Source of the DNA: Candidatus Omnitrophota bacterium
GTDB lineage: Bacteria; Omnitrophota; Gorgyraeia; Duberdicusellales; 4484-171
DNA length: 34,114 nt
Direction: 5' to 3'
Assembly (NCBI GenBank): GCA_018818105.1
Contig: JAHISK010000075.1
Span: 1-34,114 of the forward strand
Shown in pieces: positions 25,095 through 30,677 of this stretch (position 1 is its first letter; every line of letters starts with the position of its first letter). The notes under the pieces are model-generated. The model saw only the letters and a program-made list of their open reading frames with translations. It had not been told where the DNA came from and made no database searches. The position numbers and the translations under genes were made by a program.

Positions 25095-25267
25095 GAGATA
25101 ACAAAAATAGCCCTTTTGCTTCGCGTATGAATCCTACAACCATATTGGTAATGAGAAATCATAATAATCAAAGCAAAAGATACCGCGATTCAGCCGATAT
25201 AAAATCGGCTTCAACGCGGATATCCATTCGGATTCAAGACGTGCGCGAAAGAGATTTTTGTCATCTC
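25095..25267. ncRNA. Multi-stem structured element after hppA
   Basis: An outer stem pairs 25095-25108 with 25254-25267 (13 of 14 bases). Inside are stems 25113-25121/25171-25179 (9 of 9), ACCA/TGGT near 25138-25148, a two-part stem CCGCG+AGCCGAT with ATCGGCT+CGCGG (25183-25219, loop ATAAA) and ATCC/GGAT (25222-25233). The outer stem can be extended weakly outwards. It could be a structured RNA or a MITE-like element; strand is unknown. Confidence 0.4.
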
Positions 25268-25308
25268 CTTAGTTATGATAGAGGTGTTTGGGTTTTTATT
25301 TAACAGTT

Positions 25309-25623
25309 GTGCTTAAGAAATATCTAAAAAATAAGGAGCAGGAGTGGGAGGATTTATGTATTAGATGCGGTGGTTGCTGTGGTTCGTTTGATGACCCCTG
25401 TGTGCATTTAAGGAAAGATAAACATAAAAAATACTATTGTGAAATTTATGAAACCAGATTAGGGTTGCATAAGACAGTTGGTGGAGAAGAATTCAATTGT
25501 GTTGGAGTAAAGGAAATAATTCGTACACGTTGGAAGAATGATCATTTATGCGCGTGTAAGAGAGAGGTAAGAAGTCCTAAAAAAAGGGTCAAGGGGCAAG
25601 GGCCAGGGGGCAAGGAAGATTGA
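25309..25623 (+). CDS. YkgJ-like Cys-rich protein (UPF0153)
   Basis: A protein of about 104 residues with the CIRCGGCCG motif near the N-terminus, then DPCVHL, YYCEIYETR, FNCVGV and LCAC. The eight or more cysteines are spaced as in the YkgJ/UPF0153 family, thought to bind an Fe-S cluster or zinc; the reaction is unknown. The start is uncertain: GTG 25309 or TTG 25288, neither with a well-spaced Shine-Dalgarno sequence. The C-terminal VKGQGPGGKED is encoded by a GGGGCAA heptamer array (25586-25613), so the natural end of the protein was replaced or extended by repeat DNA. The protein is probably cytoplasmic. Confidence 0.7.
   Translation: MLKKYLKNKEQEWEDLCIRCGGCCGSFDDPCVHLRKDKHKKYYCEIYETRLGLHKTVGGEEFNCVGVKEIIRTRWKNDHLCACKREVRSPKKRVKGQGPGGKED
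25586..25613. repeat. Heptamer array, unit GGGGCAA, inside a coding end
   Basis: Four 7-bp units GGGTCAA, GGGGCAA, GGGCCAG, GGGGCAA, then a weaker GGAAGAT, form the last codons of the YkgJ-like gene and run up to its stop. Confidence 0.75.
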
Positions 25624-25665
25624 AGATAGGAAAAGAAAACGATTTCGTAAGAAGGAGTATATTTC

Positions 25666-26373
25666 ATGAAACGAGTTGTTCCGGCGTTATTGACGGATAA
25701 TAAAGATGCTTTTATTGATATGTTGGATAAATGCGCGAAGTTTACGGATTATGTTCAAATTGATATTATGGATGGCGAATTTGTTCCATCAAGAAGTATT
25801 ACTATTGCAGATTTGGATGGCCTAAAATCTCCTGTAGGCAGCGAAGCTCATCTTATGGTAAATAATCCTCTGGCGTGGGTGGATGTTTTTAAAAATTTGG
25901 GGGCTAAGAAAATCATTTTTCATTTTGAGAGTAATAACGGTGTAGGAAAGTATGGACTTCCCTACACCACTGAAAATCTAAATAATTATCCCCAAAGGGA
26001 ATTTTCTTGTAACCATATAGCTATTATTGATGAGATTAAGTCTGGCGGGTTAGAAGTAGGGATTGCTATAAATCCTTCTACTCGATTAGATGAATTTAAG
26101 TTTCTTGTTGACGCGGTGGATTCTGTGCTGTTTATGGCGGTAAATCCGGGGTTTTATGGAGCTCCATTCATTCCTGAGGTATTAGATAATATTAAATCGT
26201 TTAAGGGGATGTTTCCTCAGAAGATGATAGGAATTGATGGGGGAGTAAAACTTTCTAATGTTAAAGATATTTTGGCAAGTGGACTTGATTATATATGTGT
26301 CGGCAGCGCTATTTTAAAAGACGCGGATCCTGCTTTAGCTTATCAGAAATTTATAAAAATAGTAAATGAATAA
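25666..26373 (+). CDS. Ribulose-phosphate 3-epimerase family protein with insertion
   Basis: A 235-residue TIM-barrel of the Rpe family. YVQIDIMDGEFVPS corresponds to the usual H.DvMDGhFVPN, so the first metal His is Gln31 here while Asp33 is kept; His62 (AHLM) and Asp191 (IGIDGGV) are the other two ligands, and VNPGFYGAPFIP is the phosphate/product loop. About 28 residues (90-117, NNGVGKYGLPY onwards) interrupt the barrel between FHFES and IAIIDEIKSGGLEVGIA. They coincide with a DNA palindrome and look like an in-frame insertion. With Gln in place of His, metal binding and activity may be altered; it may be a paralogue acting on another sugar phosphate. It overlaps the next gene by 8 bases. 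Confidence 0.8.
   Translation: MKRVVPALLTDNKDAFIDMLDKCAKFTDYVQIDIMDGEFVPSRSITIADLDGLKSPVGSEAHLMVNNPLAWVDVFKNLGAKKIIFHFESNNGVGKYGLPYTTENLNNYPQREFSCNHIAIIDEIKSGGLEVGIAINPSTRLDEFKFLVDAVDSVLFMAVNPGFYGAPFIPEVLDNIKSFKGMFPQKMIGIDGGVKLSNVKDILASGLDYICVGSAILKDADPALAYQKFIKIVNE
25939..25968. repeat. GTAGG palindrome within the rpe-like coding sequence
   Basis: GGTGTAGG (25939-25946) pairs exactly with CCTACACC (25961-25968), and AAG/CTT extends the stem after one mismatch. It lies in the insertion that separates two conserved segments of the epimerase. Confidence 0.75.
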
Positions 26374-27169
26374 AATTTCAAGAATCGCTATTTTTATAGG
26401 TTTAATTTTTGTTCCAATCATTTTTTCTAAAGTATTCAACCGTCAGGATCAGGAAATAAAAAGTGTTTTACCTGTAGTAGGTAATAAACAAAATGATGTT
26501 TATCGGCCTAAAATCGCGTTGATTTTTGATGATTTCGGCGAAAGTTTAAAAGATTTAAAGACGTTGTACTCCTTAGATATTCCGGTTACTCTCGCGATTA
26601 TTCCAGGCTTAAAATTTTCTAAAAATATTGCTTATATTGGATCTCGATGCGGTTTTTCTATTTTTATTCATCTTCCCTTTCAGCCTAAAGCGGCAGCGCG
26701 GTATAATACAAAAAAATATGAATTTATAAACAGTGATTTGAGTAAACGGGAAATAGACGATTTGTTAAGGTATTACCTCAATTATATAAGAGTAGCAATA
26801 GGTGTTAATAATCATATGGGGTCAGGGGCAACGGAAGATGAGGCGTTAATGAAGTATGTTTTAGGGGTGGTTAAAGGGAAAGGGTTAATTTTTATCGATA
26901 GCCGTACCTCTTTAAATTCTGTTGCTTATAAGGTCGCGAAAGAAAATAATTTAATTTGTGGGTATAATGAAGGATTTCTTGATAGTGTCGATGATATTGA
27001 CGCGATTGAAAAAAAGATGGATAGTTTAGTTGAAAAAGCAAAGGATAAGGGGAAAATTATTATAATAGCGCATCCTAAAGAAAATACATTTAGCGTTTTA
27101 AAGAATAAGATAGAGGAGCTAAAAAAAGAAGTTGAGTTCGTTACAATAAGAGATTATTTTGGAATGTAA
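26366..27169 (+). CDS. Divergent polysaccharide deacetylase (YibQ/DUF610 type)
   Basis: A 267-residue protein with an N-terminal membrane anchor (IAIFIGLIFVPIIFSKVF) and an extracytoplasmic deacetylase-like domain. Motifs of the YibQ family are present: IALIFDDFGES with the metal Asp pair, VTLAIIPG, IHLPFQP with the His, VNNHMGSGAT with a second His, FIDSRTSLNSVAY and FLDS. The fold is that of divergent polysaccharide deacetylases; substrate and activity are not known. It is coupled to the rpe-like gene (8-base overlap) and the next gene starts directly after its stop codon. Confidence 0.85.
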   Translation: MNKISRIAIFIGLIFVPIIFSKVFNRQDQEIKSVLPVVGNKQNDVYRPKIALIFDDFGESLKDLKTLYSLDIPVTLAIIPGLKFSKNIAYIGSRCGFSIFIHLPFQPKAAARYNTKKYEFINSDLSKREIDDLLRYYLNYIRVAIGVNNHMGSGATEDEALMKYVLGVVKGKGLIFIDSRTSLNSVAYKVAKENNLICGYNEGFLDSVDDIDAIEKKMDSLVEKAKDKGKIIIIAHPKENTFSVLKNKIEELKKEVEFVTIRDYFGM

Positions 27170-27694
27170 ATGATGAAGAAGGTATTATTACATATCTGCT
27201 GTGGGGTTTGCGCTTATTCGGCGATAAAAGCTTTAAAAGATAAAGGATTTTATGTGGAAGGTTTTTTTTATAATCCAAACATTGAACCTTTGGATGAGTA
27301 TATAAAGAGAAAAGATACAGCCGCGGAAGTATGTCAAATTAGTAAGGTCTCTATTAGTGAAGGAAGTTACTCTCCTCAACAATGGCATGATATTATTGAT
27401 GGATATAAGGATGATATTGAAGGCGGGCGGCGATGTGATTTGTGTTATGAGATGAGATTAAGGGAAACTCTACGAGTATGTCAAGAAAAAAAAATTGATT
27501 TTTTCACCACGACATTAACAATAAGCCCTTATAAGAATAGCAATAAAATTCACCAGATAGGTAAAAAATTAAGCGATTCGCGGTTTTTAGCGGTAGATTT
27601 TAAGAAAAATGACGGATTTAAAGAAACAATGAGGTTTGCTAAAAAACATAACTTGTATCGTCAGAATTATTGTGGATGTTTATATAATCGTTAA
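27170..27694 (+). CDS. queH: Epoxyqueuosine reductase QueH
   Basis: A 174-residue protein of the QueH (formerly DUF208) family, which reduces epoxyqueuosine to queuosine in tRNA, independently of cobalamin. HICCGVCA gives C10, C11 and C14; RRCDLCYEMRL gives C89 and C92; TTTLTISPYKN and the C-terminal YRQNYCGC (C168, C170) complete the metal- and cluster-binding set. Length is near the family norm. The ATG at 27170 abuts the preceding stop; the next ATG (27173) is equally possible. No other queuosine gene is in this window, and QueG is not seen. Confidence 0.92.
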   Translation: MMKKVLLHICCGVCAYSAIKALKDKGFYVEGFFYNPNIEPLDEYIKRKDTAAEVCQISKVSISEGSYSPQQWHDIIDGYKDDIEGGRRCDLCYEMRLRETLRVCQEKKIDFFTTTLTISPYKNSNKIHQIGKKLSDSRFLAVDFKKNDGFKETMRFAKKHNLYRQNYCGCLYNR

Positions 27695-27703
27695 AAATGT
27701 TCT

Positions 27704-27727
27704 GTAGGGGACGGGCCTGCCCGTCCC
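27704..27727. repeat. GTAGG palindrome, 9-bp stem
   Basis: GTAGG then GGGACGGGC (27708-27716), CT, GCCCGTCCC (27719-27727). The perfect stem is G+C-rich in an AT-rich setting and lies between queH and the next gene. There is no T-run after it, so it is not a standard terminator. Confidence 0.75.
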
Positions 27728-27742
27728 GTTAATTATTAATTT

Positions 27743-28654
27743 ATGAAAGAAAGATATTGCTCGTTTAATCGGTATTTACAGGATAAGTTTGGGGTAAGGG
27801 TGCATCGTATCAGCGTTAACGCGGGGTTTGGCTGCCCTAACTTTGATGGAACAAAAAGTAGAGAGGGGTGTATTTTTTGTAATAATAAAGCCTTTAGCCA
27901 TTATACTAATTTAAAAGGGGTGTCTTTAGAGGAACAAATTACGCAGGGAATGAAATATGCACGTAATCGGTTTAAGGCTAAGAAATTTATTCTTTATTTT
28001 CAGTCGTTTTCTAATACTTACGCGGATATTTCGACTTTACGAGAAAAATATTCATATATAAAGAAGTTTGATGATATTGTAGGCTTGGCAATCTCAACAA
28101 GACCCGATTGTATTGATAAAGAAAAGCTGGATATGATTGAAGGGTTCTGTTCCGATTATGAAGTTTATCTTGAATATGGGTTAGGTAGTGTTGGAGATAA
28201 AACTTTAGAATTAATTAATCGAAACCATCTATTTATAGATTTCGTTAAGGCAGTAGAACTTACTACTAAGTATAATATTAATATTGGGGTTCATCTTATT
28301 TTAGGCTTACCAGGAGAAAAGATTGACGATATGTTTGAGACAGCGCGAATTCTGTCAAAAATGCCTTTATGGGGTGTCAAATTTCATTGTTTACATGTGG
28401 TTAAGGACACAGGGTTAGAGAAGTTATATAATAATCGGGAAATAGAATTACTGTCTCAAGACGAATATGTTAATATATTGGTAAGGGCTCTTGAGATAAT
28501 TCCTGATAATTGGGTGATATTGCGGCTGGTTTCAGACGCCGATAGAAGCCAATTAATAGCACCTTTATGGATAAATAATAAACAGGAAGTTTTAAGAAAA
28601 ATTGAGGCGGAATTAGTTAAACGTAATTCTTGTCAGGGGTTGTTAAATAGATAA
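27743..28654 (+). CDS. TIGR01212/YhcC-type radical SAM protein
   Basis: A 303-residue radical SAM protein. The N-terminal RYCSFNRYLQDKFGVRVHRI, the cluster region GFGCPNFDGTKSREGCIFC (long Cys spacing typical of this group instead of C-X3-C-X2-C), YFQSFSNTYA, ISTRPDC, LEYGLGS and GVHLILGLPGE are the motifs of the TIGR01212 group, to which YhcC belongs. The substrate is not established. Start is ATG 27743 by homology; no strong Shine-Dalgarno sequence is seen because the palindrome at 27704-27727 occupies the leader. Confidence 0.88.
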   Translation: MKERYCSFNRYLQDKFGVRVHRISVNAGFGCPNFDGTKSREGCIFCNNKAFSHYTNLKGVSLEEQITQGMKYARNRFKAKKFILYFQSFSNTYADISTLREKYSYIKKFDDIVGLAISTRPDCIDKEKLDMIEGFCSDYEVYLEYGLGSVGDKTLELINRNHLFIDFVKAVELTTKYNINIGVHLILGLPGEKIDDMFETARILSKMPLWGVKFHCLHVVKDTGLEKLYNNREIELLSQDEYVNILVRALEIIPDNWVILRLVSDADRSQLIAPLWINNKQEVLRKIEAELVKRNSCQGLLNR

Positions 28655-28662
28655 TAAAAATT

Positions 28663-28782
28663 GTAGGGGCGTCGCTTGTCTACGCCCGTAATAATATAAA
28701 ATTATCAATAATTGAATGATTGTGACATTATACAAATTATAATCGTGATTAATAATCGGGCGCAGGCAAGCGACGCCCCTAC
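28663..28782. repeat. 120-bp palindromic element, 26-bp arms
   Basis: Arms 28663-28688 and 28757-28782 are inverted repeats agreeing at 24 of 26 positions, beginning GTAGGGGCG and ending CGCCCCTAC. The 68-base centre is AT-rich. The arms are far richer in G+C than their surroundings. It ends 6 bases before the lgt start. Confidence 0.88.
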
Positions 28783-28788
28783 GAAATC

Positions 28789-29562
28789 ATGCATCCAATA
28801 CTTTTTAAATTAGGGTCGATAACTATTTATACCTATGGAGTATTTGTTTTCCTTGGGTTGATTCTTGGTTTTTTTTTCGCCCAAAGAGAGGCTTGCCGTT
28901 TAAGAATAGATGTTAACAAATTTACCGATATTATTTTTTGGACAGCATTAACGGCATTCGCTGGAGCAAGGCTTCTGTATGTTATTATTGAGTATAGATG
29001 GTTTTTAGAACGGCCGTTAGAAATAGTTTTTAGCAGAAGCGGATTTGTTTTTCTTGGCGGGATTATTTTTGGGCTTATTCCATTGTATTTGTTAACGAAA
29101 AAGCATAAAATTAGTTTTTTGAAAATGGCTGATTGTATTGCGATAGGTTTGCCGTTGGGGCATTCTTTGGGGCGGTTAGGTTGTTTCTTTTATGGATGTT
29201 GTTATGGCAGGTCTACAAGTTCATTCATAGGTGTGTTATTTCCTTCTAATTCTGCCGCGGGTATGCTTGGTGAAAAAGTAATTCCAACTCAGTTGATTTC
29301 GTCTTTTTTCCTGTTTTTGATTTTTTTAACGTTATTTTTTCTTCGCAAGTATAAACGGTTTTCCGGCCAACTTTTTGTCTGGTATTTATGGCTGTATGGT
29401 TTTTTTCGATTCATAATTGAGCTTTTTAGAGGTGATGACCGGGGCACTTTTTGGGGGTTTTCACCGGCACAAATTATATCTGTGATATTAATTCTTATCG
29501 GCACGTATATATTTCTAAAAAAACGCCGTTCTAGCCTTAATTCCGCGCGTTGTATTCTGTGA
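28789..29562 (+). CDS. lgt: Prolipoprotein diacylglyceryl transferase
   Basis: A 257-residue membrane enzyme with about seven transmembrane segments that transfers diacylglyceryl from phosphatidylglycerol to the lipobox Cys. MHPILFKLGSITIYTYGVFV is the usual start; GHSLGRLGCFFYGCCYG contains the Lgt signature with its essential Arg, and FWGFSPAQIISVILI closes the chain. It would process the four lipoproteins encoded at 2.7-5.1 kb. Immediately upstream lies a large palindromic element, so the ribosome-binding region is not standard (CTACGAAATC before the ATG). The stop is 10 bases from a 54-bp direct repeat. Confidence 0.94.
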   Translation: MHPILFKLGSITIYTYGVFVFLGLILGFFFAQREACRLRIDVNKFTDIIFWTALTAFAGARLLYVIIEYRWFLERPLEIVFSRSGFVFLGGIIFGLIPLYLLTKKHKISFLKMADCIAIGLPLGHSLGRLGCFFYGCCYGRSTSSFIGVLFPSNSAAGMLGEKVIPTQLISSFFLFLIFLTLFFLRKYKRFSGQLFVWYLWLYGFFRFIIELFRGDDRGTFWGFSPAQIISVILILIGTYIFLKKRRSSLNSARCIL

Positions 29563-29571
29563 GTTTTCTAA

Positions 29572-29625
29572 GAATTATTCGTAACGAAAATTGCGTAATA
29601 ATTATCGCTATTTTCAGGTGATTCC
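29572..29625 (+). repeat. 54-bp direct repeat, left copy
   Basis: Matches 30425-30478 in the same orientation at 52 of 54 positions. It contains an imperfect palindrome centred on ACGAAAATTGCGT. The two copies bracket the VapBC genes. Confidence 0.93.
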
Positions 29626-29655
29626 GTTCTAATTCGCAATAATTTAGAATGTTTC

Positions 29656-29684
29656 TTGACTTACACATTGTTATGTGTTATATT
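29656..29684 (+). promoter_or_regulatory. vapBC promoter with palindromic operator
   Basis: -35 TTGACT (29656-29661) and -10 TATATT (29679-29684) are 17 bases apart. The spacer contains ACACAT-TGTT-ATGTGT (29663-29678), a perfect inverted repeat with a 4-base centre. Antitoxins of this class repress their own promoter by binding such palindromes, so this is probably the VapB operator. AAGGAGGT (29693-29700) follows. Confidence 0.75.
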
Positions 29685-29707
29685 CTGTGTAGAAGGAGGT
29701 GGAAAAT

Positions 29708-29905
29708 ATGGCTACAAATCTAGCATTAGATGATAAATTAATCTTGCAAGCTCAAAAAATAGGACATCATAAAACTAAAAGGGCGGCTGTAACTATCGCG
29801 CTTAAAGAATATATCGCTCACAAAAAACAACTTTCAATAAAGAAACTATTTGGCATCATTGATTTTGATAATACCTATGATTATAAAAAGGCAAGAAAAA
29901 GATGA
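29708..29905 (+). CDS. vapB: VapB-type antitoxin
   Basis: A 65-residue ribbon-helix-helix antitoxin. NLALDDKLILQAQKIG is the strand and first helix; TKRAAVTIALKEYIA is the second helix, and LFGIIDFDNTYDYKKARK is the C-terminal toxin-wrapping tail typical of the VapB family 2 group. It should bind VapC and shut its own promoter, whose spacer carries a palindrome. ATG 29708 has AAGGAGGT at ideal spacing, better than the in-frame GTG at 29699. Its stop overlaps vapC (ATGA). Confidence 0.88.
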   Translation: MATNLALDDKLILQAQKIGHHKTKRAAVTIALKEYIAHKKQLSIKKLFGIIDFDNTYDYKKARKR

Positions 29906-30297
29906 AGATATTAGTTGATACCTGCATATGGTCTCAAGTCTTACGTCACAAAAATCCTAATAGAGAATTGATCAAAAAAATACAAGATCTTATAAATGAC
30001 GCGAGAGTTTCTATTATCGGTCCTATTCGCCAAGAACTTCTTTCAGGAATATCAAACATAAAACAATTCAACCAACTAAAAGAACTTCTTTCTTCTTTCG
30101 AAGATATCCCTCTTGAAACGCGTCATTTCGTCACAGCAGCTGAATTTACAAACATTTGTCGAAAACAAGGCATTCAGGGTTCAACTATAGATTTTCTAAT
30201 CTGTGCCGTTGCTCATTTAGAAAATTTTATAATTTTTACATCAGATAAGGATTTTGAAAACTATAAAAAATATTTATCAATAAAATTAATGAAATAA
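29902..30297 (+). CDS. vapC: VapC-type PIN-domain toxin
   Basis: A 131-residue PIN-domain ribonuclease. Acidic active-site residues are visible: Asp6 (ILVDTCIW), Glu45 (GPIRQELLSG), Asp97 (GSTIDFLI) and Asp115 or 117 (TSDKDF). The domain is complete, so the toxin is probably active and cleaves RNA (tRNA or rRNA in characterised members; target here unknown). It overlaps vapB by 4 bases and the pair lies between 54-bp direct repeats. Confidence 0.88.
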   Translation: MKILVDTCIWSQVLRHKNPNRELIKKIQDLINDARVSIIGPIRQELLSGISNIKQFNQLKELLSSFEDIPLETRHFVTAAEFTNICRKQGIQGSTIDFLICAVAHLENFIIFTSDKDFENYKKYLSIKLMK

Positions 30298-30424
30298 AAA
30301 CTCTAAAGCATCCAGGGGATTTTGTCCGCGGCAAACCCGCTGATTTTCGCGTTGAAGCTATAGAAAAAGTCCACGAAGACCTAATTATTTGTCTGTCTTA
30401 AATTATCGCAAGTGCCTATTTAAT

Positions 30425-30478
30425 GAATTATTCGTAACGAAAATTTCGTAATAATTATTGCTATTTTCAGGTGATTCC
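30425..30478 (+). repeat. 54-bp direct repeat, right copy
   Basis: Second copy of the 29572-29625 repeat, with two base differences. In this copy the central ACGAAA-A-TTTCGT palindrome is perfect. Confidence 0.93.
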
Positions 30479-30513
30479 AGCCAAATTTACTCCCAAATTT
30501 TCTTTCAAAATTC

Positions 30514-30543
30514 TTGGCAATTTTTGCGAAAATATGGTATATT
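30514..30543 (+). promoter_or_regulatory. Probable promoter of the subtilase gene
   Basis: TTGGCA (30514-30519) and TATATT (30538-30543) are 18 bases apart. Transcription would start near 30550, giving a leader of about 130 bases before ATG 30678. Confidence 0.45.
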
Positions 30544-30677
30544 TATTGTAATTTATAAATTCCTCAACGGTGGTCTTTGTAAGTCATTCATTATCAGTAG
30601 GTTGAAAACAAACAGGGTGAATTAAAACATAAATTCACGATTATATAGGCATATAAAAAATAGGAGAGTATTATAAA

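Larger units (their letters stand above)
30298..30677. other. 380-bp gap between vapC and the subtilase gene
   Basis: This gap holds the right 54-bp repeat, a possible gene remnant and a promoter. At 30306-30401 an open frame reads KHPGDFVRGKPADFRVEAI and ends in LIICLS and a stop, with no start codon; it looks like a protein end but I do not recognise it. After the repeat the DNA is AT-rich, with a promoter-like pair at 30514-30543 and GGAGAG before the subtilase ATG. No other gene is seen. Confidence 0.5.

Noticed and set aside
25095-25267. tRNA, tmRNA or a known riboswitch
   Set aside because: No acceptor stem with CCA, no T-loop motif and no aptamer core that I recognise.
27704-27727. 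Rho-independent terminator of queH
   Set aside because: The hairpin is strong but is followed by GTTAATTATT and not by a T-run, and it shares the GTAGG start of the dispersed palindromes.
29572-30478. Integron cassette with attC sites
   Set aside because: The 54-bp repeats lack recognisable GTTRRRY and RYYYAAC core sites and no integrase is in view; the repeat type stays open.
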